Below, one piece after another: positions 26,443 through 34,645 of a stretch of 64,000 bases of DNA; the stretch's first letter is position 1; each line of letters begins with the position of its first letter. Where the stretch lies: contig NZ_AP017295.1 of the NCBI RefSeq assembly GCF_001548375.1, positions 62,001 to 126,000 on the forward strand. The letters are read 5' to 3'. A program made the position numbers and the translations under genes. Origin of the DNA: Nostoc sp. NIES-3756 (GTDB taxonomy: Bacteria; Cyanobacteriota; Cyanobacteriia; Cyanobacteriales; Nostocaceae). The notes below the pieces were generated by a model. That model was given only the letters and a program-made list of their open reading frames with translations. It was not told the DNA's origin and did no database searches.

Positions 26443-27765
26443 GTGGATGATATATTAGAGCGATCGCACGCCCTCAAACAAGCCTTAGTAGATTTTGTGC
26501 TTGATGCAGAGGGAGAGTTAGCCGAAGCACTAGAAACCTTTGCAGCCCAACAATTACGTCGTGGTAGCGGTGATAACACCCAACAAGACTTAACAATTGA
26601 TAGATTTCTGACTGAGGGGAAAGTTGGTAACGATTCTCCACTAGATTTATTTATTGCCAGTCATCCAGATTTACAAGAAAGCGATCGCAATTTACTAGAA
26701 AGTTGGCATCGTAGTTTTATAGGCTTATTTGCTATTAATCAGATTTTCCCAGATGGCTTAGAATTATTGAACTGGTTAACTAATAAATCCTATTTAGTCA
26801 AACCAAATAATTCCCAAACATTGCAATCAACCTCTAGGCTAAAAGTTGGTGAGATTCTCCTAACTCGGATTTCTCCTGTTACTGATAATTATTGGACATT
26901 CACAGGCCCATTTACACTGATGGGTAAATTGGGTAAACCAAAACTAGCTGTAGCTATTGGGAATTTTAAAGAAACCTATAAAAATCACCTTTACAGTGAT
27001 GCCCCAGATTTACTAGAAGCTGCTTGGGATTCTGTATACCAGTATCACCAGTATTTTGTAGACTTCTTTGGCAGTGATGAAATCACCTTACCCGGATATA
27101 AACTAAATAAAGAACTTGCAGCATTTCAAGAGTTAATTACCAATAAACGTTTAGAAGAATTAGGTATTGATAAAATAAAATCTTTGGTTGAATTAACAGG
27201 AACTGGTACGCAAGAAGAAATTCAAACTGTGATTGATGAAATGGGTATAGACCCCAAAGTGGCTTCACAGATATTGGATAATAAAAGCGGTAAAGCCAAA
27301 ATGGTAATGCCAAAAATTGATTTACCTGTGGAACTCAAGAAAGCAGAACAATTAACAGCTATCTCTCATCCCCGTTGGGGGCAAACATTTTTACCAACAT
27401 ATAGTAAATTTCAATCTTTGTTGTTAACAAAAGATTGGCAAAGTGTAGAGGGTGCTGAAAAACTAGTTCGTCATTATTTGGAAGATAAAAGTATTAATGC
27501 TTTTATTTGGCATCGTTTAGCCAAACAGTATCCTGATTCATTAGAAAAAGTTTTACAAAATGTGCTGCAACGACCAAATTTTGACATTAGCAGTGATTTA
27601 GACACACTTTTGCAAGAGTTCAATAAACCTCTAGAGCCAGATTTACCCGAAAGTGCTAGTGTACCTGTACATCTGCATGAATTATTTCAAGAAGCAGTGG
27701 TAGAAGTCCACAAATCTAAGCCAAAAGGTAAAGGGCAAAAGCAAGTAAGTAAAGGGTTTAAATAG
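26443..27765 (+). CDS. Hypothetical protein, 440 residues
   Basis: I do not recognise this family. It starts at GTG 26443. The protein is soluble and mostly helical, with an acidic N-terminus, a WHRSFIGLFAINQIFPDG block near residue 88, a beta-rich middle containing NYWTFTGPFTLMGKLG near 148, and a lysine-rich C-terminal tail (KSKPKGKGQKQVSKG). The region 225-275 has charged helices that could be a helix-hairpin module. The tail may bind nucleic acid or acidic partners. It is preceded by the TPR gene on the same strand. Confidence 0.75.
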   Translation: MDDILERSHALKQALVDFVLDAEGELAEALETFAAQQLRRGSGDNTQQDLTIDRFLTEGKVGNDSPLDLFIASHPDLQESDRNLLESWHRSFIGLFAINQIFPDGLELLNWLTNKSYLVKPNNSQTLQSTSRLKVGEILLTRISPVTDNYWTFTGPFTLMGKLGKPKLAVAIGNFKETYKNHLYSDAPDLLEAAWDSVYQYHQYFVDFFGSDEITLPGYKLNKELAAFQELITNKRLEELGIDKIKSLVELTGTGTQEEIQTVIDEMGIDPKVASQILDNKSGKAKMVMPKIDLPVELKKAEQLTAISHPRWGQTFLPTYSKFQSLLLTKDWQSVEGAEKLVRHYLEDKSINAFIWHRLAKQYPDSLEKVLQNVLQRPNFDISSDLDTLLQEFNKPLEPDLPESASVPVHLHELFQEAVVEVHKSKPKGKGQKQVSKGFK

Positions 27766-27891
27766 AATTGGTCATTAGTGATTAGTCATTAGTTCATAGT
27801 GAGGTAGTGCATTCCTGTCGCCTTGCGTCGGAAAGCAACTATCGAACCCGTAAGGGTCAACAGTCAACAGTAAAGATTTAAGGGATTTCTT
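27766..27891. repeat. Leader with ATTAGTC heptamers and a dispersed palindrome
   Basis: Heptamers ATTAGTG/ATTAGTC at about 27774-27796 are followed by a GTCGCCTTGCGTCGGAAAGC-like repeat ending in GAACCCGTAAGGGT. An AAGGGA ribosome site (27880-27885) for the aldolase gene is at the right end. Confidence 0.55.
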
Positions 27892-28974
27892 ATGTCTACC
27901 ACCCTTTTAGAGTCTAGTTCTATTGAGTCATTCTTAGGAGATGAAGCTGAAGAACTGCTGACTTACAAAGCCAAAGTTACTCAAGACTTGTTACATTTAC
28001 CAGGTCCGGATTTTGTTGATCGAGTTTGGTTGAATAGCGATCGCAATCCTCAAGTCTTACGGAACCTACAACAACTCTATTCTACAGGTCGTTTAGCATA
28101 CACTGGCTATCTTTCAATTTTGCCAGTAGACCAAGGTATTGAACATTCCGCCGGGGCTTCTTTTGCACCCAACCCTATTTACTTTGACCCAGAAAATATC
28201 ATCCGTTTAGCAATAGCAGGTGGTTGTAATGCTGTAGCCACTACTTTAGGAGTTTTGGGTAGTGTTTCGCGTAAATATGCCCACAAAATTCCTTTCATTG
28301 CTAAACTCAACCATAATGAATTGTTGACCTTCCCTAATCAATTTGACCAAATATTGTTTGCTGATGTGGAACAAGCTTGGAATTTAGGGGCTGTGGCTGT
28401 TGGTGCAACAATTTATTTTGGTTCAGAACATTCCACCAGGCAAATTCAAGAAATCAGCCGGGCTTTTAAACGCGCCCATGAATTAGGGCTAGTGACAATT
28501 CTATGGTGTTATCTGCGGAACAACGCTTTTAAACAAGATAAAGATTATCACGTCGCGGCTGACCTCACCGGACAAGCAAATCATTTGGGTGTGACAATTG
28601 AAGCCGATATTATCAAACAAAAATTACCTGAAAATAACAATGGTTATGGTGCAGTAGCCAAAGCCACAGGTAAGAGTTACGGCAAAACTCATGAAAAAGT
28701 GTACACCGAGTTAACCACCGACCACCCCATCGATTTGACTCGTTATCAAGTACTCAATTGCTATTGCGGACGCGCAGGTTTAATTAACTCTGGTGGTGCA
28801 TCTGGTAAAAATGACTTCGCAGAAGCAGTCCGTACCGCAGTCATTAATAAACGAGCTGGTGGTACAGGCTTAATTTCTGGTAGAAAAGCTTTCCAGCGTC
28901 CTTTTGAAGAAGGAGTAAAATTGTTTCACGCCATTCAGGATGTTTATTTATCACCAGATGTGACAATAGCATAA
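27892..28974 (+). CDS. Class I fructose-bisphosphate aldolase (DhnA/FbaB type)
   Basis: A 360-residue aldolase that interconverts fructose-1,6-bisphosphate with dihydroxyacetone phosphate and glyceraldehyde-3-phosphate in glycolysis and the Calvin cycle. It matches E. coli FbaB closely from memory: [42 protein letters not shown], and [12 protein letters not shown], which contains the Schiff-base lysine. The C-terminal [17 protein letters not shown] block carries the phosphate site. The start is ATG 27892 with an AAGGGA site 6 bp upstream. It is slightly longer than FbaB at the N-terminus. Being metal-independent, it complements the class II enzyme usual in cyanobacteria. Confidence 0.95.
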   Translation: MSTTLLESSSIESFLGDEAEELLTYKAKVTQDLLHLPGPDFVDRVWLNSDRNPQVLRNLQQLYSTGRLAYTGYLSILPVDQGIEHSAGASFAPNPIYFDPENIIRLAIAGGCNAVATTLGVLGSVSRKYAHKIPFIAKLNHNELLTFPNQFDQILFADVEQAWNLGAVAVGATIYFGSEHSTRQIQEISRAFKRAHELGLVTILWCYLRNNAFKQDKDYHVAADLTGQANHLGVTIEADIIKQKLPENNNGYGAVAKATGKSYGKTHEKVYTELTTDHPIDLTRYQVLNCYCGRAGLINSGGASGKNDFAEAVRTAVINKRAGGTGLISGRKAFQRPFEEGVKLFHAIQDVYLSPDVTIA

Positions 28975-29084
28975 CTCAGCACTACTTTTTACATACATCC
29001 AACCAACCTAGAGGAAGACGTTGACTCTAGCAAGAATACCTAACATTCAAGCAGTAGTTGAAGAGTTATAAGGAAATTTCTCCA

Positions 29085-29402
29085 ATGTTGGAACTCAAGG
29101 ATGTTTTAAAGCAATTGTCCTGTAAAGTTGGGCTATTTATTTTAGCTGGGATACTCTGGCTAATTACCTTACCTACTACTGCTGTAGAAGCGGGTGGTTA
29201 TTATGCAGAAAAAAACCACAAAGTAGAACTTTCAAGACCTTATTTTAGTAATAAACAACGCAGAATAGACCGCCATGAAGCTTCTCAACCTTATTATGGT
29301 AATAAAGACCGGAAGAAGGAAAAAGCCAATATTCGCACTCAAGATGATGAATTTACCACCAGCCGTAAGCAAATCAGAAGAAGTAGAGGCGATTTTGAGT
29401 AA
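29085..29402 (+). CDS. Small secreted or membrane-anchored basic protein
   Basis: A 105-residue protein. I start at ATG 29085, with an AAGGAAA site about 10 bp upstream, rather than an upstream TTG. One hydrophobic helix near residues 15-38 ends with TTAVEAGG, a plausible signal-peptidase site, so the mature protein would be about 65 residues. That part is very polar with two similar motifs, SRPYFSNKQRRIDRHEA and SQPYYGNKDRKKEKA, an internal duplication. I do not recognise the family. The aldolase gene lies 110 bp upstream. Confidence 0.65.
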   Translation: MLELKDVLKQLSCKVGLFILAGILWLITLPTTAVEAGGYYAEKNHKVELSRPYFSNKQRRIDRHEASQPYYGNKDRKKEKANIRTQDDEFTTSRKQIRRSRGDFE

Positions 29403-29427
29403 GTAAAAATTTGTTTATTTTCTGCAA

Positions 29428-29471
29428 AAGACGTGATACTTTGCATTGCTATTACTGTGCTATCACGTCTT
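29428..29471 (+). terminator. Stem-loop downstream of the small secreted protein gene
   Basis: AAGACGTGATA (29428-29438) pairs perfectly with TATCACGTCTT (29461-29471) across a 22-nt loop, 26 bp after the stop. The following sequence is only moderately T-rich, so this is a possible terminator. Confidence 0.55.
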
Positions 29472-29531
29472 CTTAATTGCTTATTGGGGTTGAGATTTTA
29501 AGGGACTTCCAGATAAAAAAATATCCAAAAT

Positions 29532-29595
29532 GTAGGGTGCGTCAGTAAGATAAACCCTAGTACACTAAAAAAATATTTAAACTGACGTACCCTAC
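29532..29595. repeat. Inverted-repeat element flanked by direct repeats
   Basis: A 15-bp inverted repeat, GTAGGGTGCGTCAGT at 29532-29546 with its complement at 29581-29595 (one mismatch), encloses 34 bp. Imperfect direct repeats of the form CTTATTGGGxTTGAGATTT flank it at about 29480-29498 and 29606-29624, as if the element had inserted into or duplicated a 20-25 bp stretch. Confidence 0.6.
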
Positions 29596-29642
29596 TAACT
29601 TAATCACTTATTGGGTTTGAGATTTAAGTAAGTTAAAAAATT

Positions 29643-30074
29643 TTAGATTTCTTCTATATCCTCGGTCATACCAGGGTTTATGAGTGTAATGTCATATTCA
29701 CTAGCGTCTGTTTGTCCTGAGCGTTGAGTATTCTTTAATAGATAGTAGATTGCACGTACTTTCGGGCCAAAAACTATCTCGTCTTCGTTCTTTAAATCAT
29801 GGGCGGGGATTTTGCGTCCGTTAATCATTAAACCATTAGAACTAGGTTTGCCTTTGCCATCACCATCTACAATTCGATAATAATAACTATTATTATTTTC
29901 TTTTGGCAGTCGCACTAATGTGGCATGGCGGCGGGAGACAAATTGAGATACTAGACGAATATTAGACTCTTTATCTCTACCAATAGAGTATAAAGGTTTA
30001 TCTAGAGCAAATTCTTTACGACCTTGATCGTCTTCAAGAATTAGTAGATGGCTTTCATTAGTTTCTGCTGTCAT
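29643..30074 (-). CDS. FHA-domain protein
   Basis: A 143-residue soluble protein starting at ATG 30074, consisting of a single forkhead-associated domain (about 10-120). The phosphothreonine-binding features are present: LYSIGRDKESNI, SRRHATLVRL, and SSNGLMINGRKI with the conserved NG. FHA modules bind phosphothreonine peptides made by Ser/Thr kinases. The acidic tail ends in MTEDIEEI. No kinase is nearby, so the partner is unknown. Confidence 0.92.
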   Translation of the reverse strand: MTAETNESHLLILEDDQGRKEFALDKPLYSIGRDKESNIRLVSQFVSRRHATLVRLPKENNNSYYYRIVDGDGKGKPSSNGLMINGRKIPAHDLKNEDEIVFGPKVRAIYYLLKNTQRSGQTDASEYDITLINPGMTEDIEEI

Positions 30075-30351
30075 TGATCAATCTTTGCCACAATCAGTTG
30101 AAGTTGGATTCATCCAGGTTAGTTAAGTGTTTTTTCCTGCCATGATCACACATCGCAATCTGTGGTATCCCCAGATGAGAAAGAGTAGAACAAAACTGTT
30201 CTACTCCATTCTCTAATTACTGCGACTTGATGAGGAGTCTTAAGAGAATTTGTGAGTTAGTTAACATTTAACTACCGTTTTAGTTTAACCTGAGACGAGA
30301 AAAACTCACACTCAAGAGTCAACAGTCTACAGTTAACTGCTAAAAATTTTA

Positions 30352-32793
30352 CTAACTTTTAGCTAATCGCCTTAATAACAAAGAGTTAGTGACTACACTC
30401 ACTGAACTAAATGCCATCAACGCAGCCGCACCAGAAGGACTGAGAACAAAGCCAAAGTTGGGAAGCAAAACACCTGCGGCTAGGGGGATACCAAGGGTGT
30501 TATAGGCAAATGCCCAGAATAAATTCTGACGGATTTTGTTGAAAGTGGCGCGACTTAACTGAATCGATTCCACAACATCGCTAATGCGATCGCGCATCAA
30601 AACGATCTGTGCAGTTTCCATCGCCACATCTGTACCTGAGTGTAAAGCAATCCCCACATCTGCTTGCGATAAGGCCGGGGCATCATTGATACCATCCCCA
30701 ACCATCGCTACTTTAGCGGCTTTTTTTTGTAATTCCTCGATAAATGCGGCTTTCTTCGCTGGCGGAACCCCCGCTACTACATCAGCACTATCAATACCTA
30801 GTTGTTGTGCTATGGCATTTGCTGCTTCGGTGCGATCGCCACTTAATAGCACCACTCGCAAGCCCATCTGGCGCAATTTTTCTACTGTAGCCTGAGCATC
30901 TGGTCTAATGGTATCTTGCACACCAATCAGTCCGGCTAAAGTCTCTCCAACTGCCACACCCACCACAGTTTTACCATCCGTGGCTAACTTTTGCGCTTCC
31001 TGTTGAGCTGTTTCACTCAAAGTAACACCATGCCAACTCAACCAATCCCAATTACCCAACAGCACAGTTTCACCATCCACTACAGCAGAAACACCCATTC
31101 CTGGCTCTGTATGGAAATCCACAGCTTCAGGAATCGATAACTGTTGTTGTTTTGCCGTTTGCTGAATGGCTTTCGCTAAGGGATGGTGTGTACCGCTTTC
31201 TACGGCGGCTGCTAGTTGGAGGAGGGAGTGGGAAGTGGGGGGAAATGAGGGAGATAATAATTCACTCCTGCCTCCTGCCTCCTGCCTCCTGCCTCCTGCA
31301 AACACAAGACAATCGGTAACTACTGCATTACCTGTAGTCAGAGTGCCGGTTTTATCGAAAACTATGGTGTCTAACTGATGTACTCTTTCTAAAACATCGC
31401 CGCCTTTGATTAATAAACCTCGTTCTGCACCTATGCCAGTACCTACAAGTATCGCTGTGGGTGTGGCTAGTCCTAATGCACAAGGACAGGCGACAACCAT
31501 AACGGCGATCGCTAGTTTTAAACTAACTAGGAGGGGGGAGTGGGAAGTAGGAAGTGGGGCGTGGTGAGTAGCATGGCTCATCATTGGCATACCACCACCG
31601 GACATGACAACATCTGGCCAGATGTGTGTACCGAAGAAGTACCAGAAGATGAAGGTTAATAAAGATGCGGTGAGGATGGCGTAGGTAAAATAACCTGCGG
31701 CTGTGTCGGCTAATTTTTGAATTGGCGCTTTGCGGGTTTGGGCAGCTTCTACTAAGGCGACAATGTGGGCGAGGGTGGTATCATTGCCTGTACGGGTGGC
31801 TTTAATGGCGATCGCACCTGATTGGTTAATTGTCCCTGCTGTTACTGTGTCCCCTGGTTGCTTAATTACTGGCACAGCTTCCCCAGTCAACATCGACTCA
31901 TCCACCGTTGTCTGCCCGAAACTGACCTCACCATCAACGGGGATTTTGTCTCCTGGCAGAACTTGCAACCATTCTCCCACTTTTACCTGCTCGGCTGGGA
32001 TTTCTATAGTGTTTGCTCCCATTCCCATCTTCTGTGCGTCTGGGTTAGCAATCAATCTTGCTACTTGTGGTTGTAGTGCCAGCAATTGTCTAAATGCTGC
32101 CGCCGCCTTACCTCTTGCTTGTTGTTCTAATGTCCTGCCTAACAGAATAAAGCCCAGCATCATCACTGGTTCGTCAAAGAAGCACTCCCAACCCATTTGG
32201 GGAAAAAACAACGCCACTACACTGGTTGTATAGGCTGTGAGTGTTCCCAATCCTATCAAGGTATTCATATTTGGCGCATTACGCCGCCATCCTAACCACC
32301 CATCCACGATAATGGGACGACCAGGAATTAATATTGCTACCGTTGCTAGTCCAAAGTGAAACCAGATGTTATTTAATACGGGAATTGAGCCGCCAAGATT
32401 GCCCAAATGCCCAATTCCCGAAAAGACTAATAGCACCCCAGCAACCATTAACTGCCGGAATGCTGTCTGCATCTGTTGGCGCTGTCTTTGTGCTGAATCT
32501 TCTAGAGTTGATTCACCTGCCTGATCTCTAGGCTTACGAGGTTGGGTAGGGAATCCGGCGGCTGTTAGTCGCTGTGCCAGCTTATCAGGATCTACTGCGC
32601 CGACTTCCGACTCCACCACCGCTACTTCTGTAGCCAGATTCACACAGGCACTCTTTACCCCTGACTGTTGGGTAAGCTGTCGCTCTACTGCATTTACACA
32701 CCCAGCACACTTCATCCCGCCAACATCCAGAATAATTTTCTCTAATGGGGGGGTTGGTTCTGGGTTAAGCTGAGTTTTTGGCACAAGTTGCAT
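30352..32793 (-). CDS. Copper-type P1B-ATPase (CtaA/PacS-like)
   Basis: An 813-residue heavy-metal ATPase starting at ATG 32793. An HMA domain with GMKCAGC (C29, C32) leads to about eight membrane helices. The actuator motif is TGEA, the transmembrane metal motif is CPC near residue 436 in VACPCALGLATP, the phosphorylated aspartate is D480 in DKTGTLTTG, and the hinge is GDGINDAP. CPC with this layout is typical of Cu(I) transport; CtaA imports copper for thylakoid plastocyanin and PacS moves it into thylakoids, but I cannot choose between them. Two low-complexity insertions are present: HHAPLPTSHSPLL before the CPC helix and a Gly/Arg/Ser stretch at about residues 498-530, after DKTGT. The latter contains a seven-base tandem repeat. 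Confidence 0.93.
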   Translation of the reverse strand: MQLVPKTQLNPEPTPPLEKIILDVGGMKCAGCVNAVERQLTQQSGVKSACVNLATEVAVVESEVGAVDPDKLAQRLTAAGFPTQPRKPRDQAGESTLEDSAQRQRQQMQTAFRQLMVAGVLLVFSGIGHLGNLGGSIPVLNNIWFHFGLATVAILIPGRPIIVDGWLGWRRNAPNMNTLIGLGTLTAYTTSVVALFFPQMGWECFFDEPVMMLGFILLGRTLEQQARGKAAAAFRQLLALQPQVARLIANPDAQKMGMGANTIEIPAEQVKVGEWLQVLPGDKIPVDGEVSFGQTTVDESMLTGEAVPVIKQPGDTVTAGTINQSGAIAIKATRTGNDTTLAHIVALVEAAQTRKAPIQKLADTAAGYFTYAILTASLLTFIFWYFFGTHIWPDVVMSGGGMPMMSHATHHAPLPTSHSPLLVSLKLAIAVMVVACPCALGLATPTAILVGTGIGAERGLLIKGGDVLERVHQLDTIVFDKTGTLTTGNAVVTDCLVFAGGRRQEAGGRSELLSPSFPPTSHSLLQLAAAVESGTHHPLAKAIQQTAKQQQLSIPEAVDFHTEPGMGVSAVVDGETVLLGNWDWLSWHGVTLSETAQQEAQKLATDGKTVVGVAVGETLAGLIGVQDTIRPDAQATVEKLRQMGLRVVLLSGDRTEAANAIAQQLGIDSADVVAGVPPAKKAAFIEELQKKAAKVAMVGDGINDAPALSQADVGIALHSGTDVAMETAQIVLMRDRISDVVESIQLSRATFNKIRQNLFWAFAYNTLGIPLAAGVLLPNFGFVLSPSGAAALMAFSSVSVVTNSLLLRRLAKS
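31265..31299. repeat. Heptamer tandem repeat inside the copper ATPase gene
   Basis: Five perfect direct copies of CTCCTGC. A 7-bp unit shifts the reading frame at every copy, so the encoded residues change while the frame as a whole stays open. It adjoins a G-rich low-complexity stretch (about 31205-31250 on the plus strand). Confidence 0.95.
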
Positions 32794-32937
32794 GGCAAGT
32801 GTTGAGATCCGCTACGAAGATTATACGTTTGATGACAAACGTCTCTATCTCGAGCGTAGGCTAAATTTGGAAATATGACTGATTGTCAATACCATTAATT
32901 TTATTAAGATTAGCCTGGGGATTAGTAGACAGTTGTG

Positions 32938-33111
32938 TTAACTACGACTCCAACGTGTTGCAGTTACGTAGGCGATCGCTGCTATCTGAAATGGTATAAA
33001 GGCAATCAGGCTTTTCCAGAAATAGTGAATTTCCCAGTTAGACATAGCACTGAAATAACCAATACCCACCAATAAGCACATGAGCAAAATCAAGTGTTTG
33101 CGTTTCAGCAT
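32938..33111 (-). CDS. Small membrane protein, 57 residues
   Basis: An ATG at 33111 opens a 57-codon frame ending in TAA at 32938. The product begins MLKRKHLILLMCLLVGIGYF and has a second hydrophobic helix, SLIAFIPFQIAAIAYVTA, so it is a two-pass membrane protein with a positively charged N-terminus and tail (TATRWSRS). It sits between the copper ATPase and the TM2 gene on the same strand. Charge distribution and clean membrane topology support a real gene. Function unknown. Confidence 0.7.
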   Translation of the reverse strand: MLKRKHLILLMCLLVGIGYFSAMSNWEIHYFWKSLIAFIPFQIAAIAYVTATRWSRS

Positions 33112-33160
33112 ATGAGGGAGTAGAGGAGATGATGGAGATGAGGCAGATAAGGGAGAATAA

Positions 33161-33205
33161 CTGTTGACTGTTGACTGTTGACTTTGGACTAATGACTAAT
33201 GACAA
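33161..33205. repeat. Tandem heptamer repeat TGTTGAC
   Basis: Consecutive TGTTGAC units followed by variants TTTGGAC and TAATGAC, lying between the small membrane protein gene and the TM2 stop codon. STRR type. Confidence 0.9.
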
Positions 33206-33214
33206 CTAACCCAT

Positions 33215-33490
33215 TTAAAACCAACTCTGCTTATTTACTATATATGTATCGACAAATTCCTCAGGGGTTTTGTTGAGGTATATCATGCCTTCAATTAATC
33301 CTACGAGTTGCATAATTAACAAAGTAATACCGTAGGAAAAAGTACCACCTACCACTGTGATGACCAACATGATGCACCCTTCAATGGTATAACCTAGAAT
33401 GAATTTATGAATACCAAAACCGCCAAAAATAATACCGCAGTAACCGGCTAATAATTGCTTGTTGGTTTGAGTAGGACTAAGATTTGCCAT
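33215..33490 (-). CDS. TM2-domain membrane protein
   Basis: A 91-residue protein starting at ATG 33490. The TM2 domain is clear: GYCGIIFGGFGIHKFILGY with the helix-turn FGIHKF, then a second helix (GGTFSYGITLLIMQLVGLIEG). TM2 proteins are small two-helix integral membrane proteins of unclear role. Upstream lies the AT-rich gene-free region. Confidence 0.92.
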   Translation of the reverse strand: MANLSPTQTNKQLLAGYCGIIFGGFGIHKFILGYTIEGCIMLVITVVGGTFSYGITLLIMQLVGLIEGMIYLNKTPEEFVDTYIVNKQSWF

Positions 33491-34645
33491 AGGTAGTTGA
33501 CTCCTTAAAAATGCGTATAAAATTACAGTTTTTATTTTATTGATCTACTACAATATGCTTCGCTAGTAAATAGTAAAATTTTTAGTAGTTCATTCACCTG
33601 AGATGACCTACCACAAATATATGTGATATTTTAATAAGCTTAAATATCACTTGATACTATTGTCTTATTACATCGTCACAGGTAGTTGTAGTTATATAAA
33701 CTACAACACAAGTATTACAGCTTATTGAAAATAATTACTCTTTCAAGAGAATTAAATCCAATTACCTATAAAAATGTTTGTAATATACCACTTTCTACAG
33801 GGACAACCGTGATATCTCCGGATTTTTTTAACGACGGTTACAAGTATAAAGATATATCTTATAGTAATAGCCTTTTTTTGGTATGCTGAGAAGTTTTTTA
33901 TTATAGCTAAAATTTTTATGTAACCATGCAAATAGCAAAATATCACACTAGTGGCTGTAGTAGTTATACAAAGTCCACCTAACTAGCTTGGTTCAATTAT
34001 CAAAATACAGTCTTAAGTTAAACATACTGCAATCATATAGCTATCTAAGTGCTAGGCATTAAATTTATGTATGAAAGCTTAAGAGGATATTTGAAAAGTA
34101 TTATTGTTGACTGCAAAGTATTCAAGACCTAACCAGCCAGGCCTGACAATGTAGGTATTTTACGTTGTGTCCTAAAAACTAAGGTTTTGGAGTGTAGAAG
34201 TGGATGAAACGATAATTTTCTTGTCAATTTTGGAGTCCTTACTCACTGCTTAGTTAAAAACATCCCAGGCATAAGCTTGTAAATACGTAGATATAGCATC
34301 ATTAAAAGCGATGACTAACAAGAGAAATATCAGCAATAACTGTTTGTCGTAATTGACGTATTGCTTGAGTAAAGCTAACTCTTGGCAATTTGGCAGTAAA
34401 CTATTATACTTTGATATACGCTTAATCGTTTATTGACATAGTAATAATCTAAATCAGTGTGAAGTATTGGGTTTTATGAAAGCTTCAAAAAGTTAAACAC
34501 TCTAAAGTAAAATCGTCCTGAACAGCAAAATAATCACATTTCCTTGTATTTGTAAACATAAAAATATTCTTGATCAACTTAGTTTATTCTTAGTGAGTTC
34601 AATATACTAGTTAAATATTCTATTCACCTTATATCAATTTATCAA
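33491..34645. other. AT-rich gene-free region with a possible transposase relic
   Basis: 1155 bp with very low GC and no credible gene; a 64-codon minus-strand ORF at 33752-33946 has no protein-like features. At 34302-34400 on the minus strand a short open stretch encodes AKLPRVSFTQAIRQLRQTV, which loosely resembles part of an IS4-type transposase, but it is only about 32 codons and stops at both ends. The right end presumably holds the promoter of the histidine kinase. Confidence 0.35.

Noticed and set aside
33752..33946. 64-codon minus-strand ORF in the AT-rich desert
   Set aside because: Composition is that of AT-rich non-coding DNA, with no ribosome site and no domain-like pattern.
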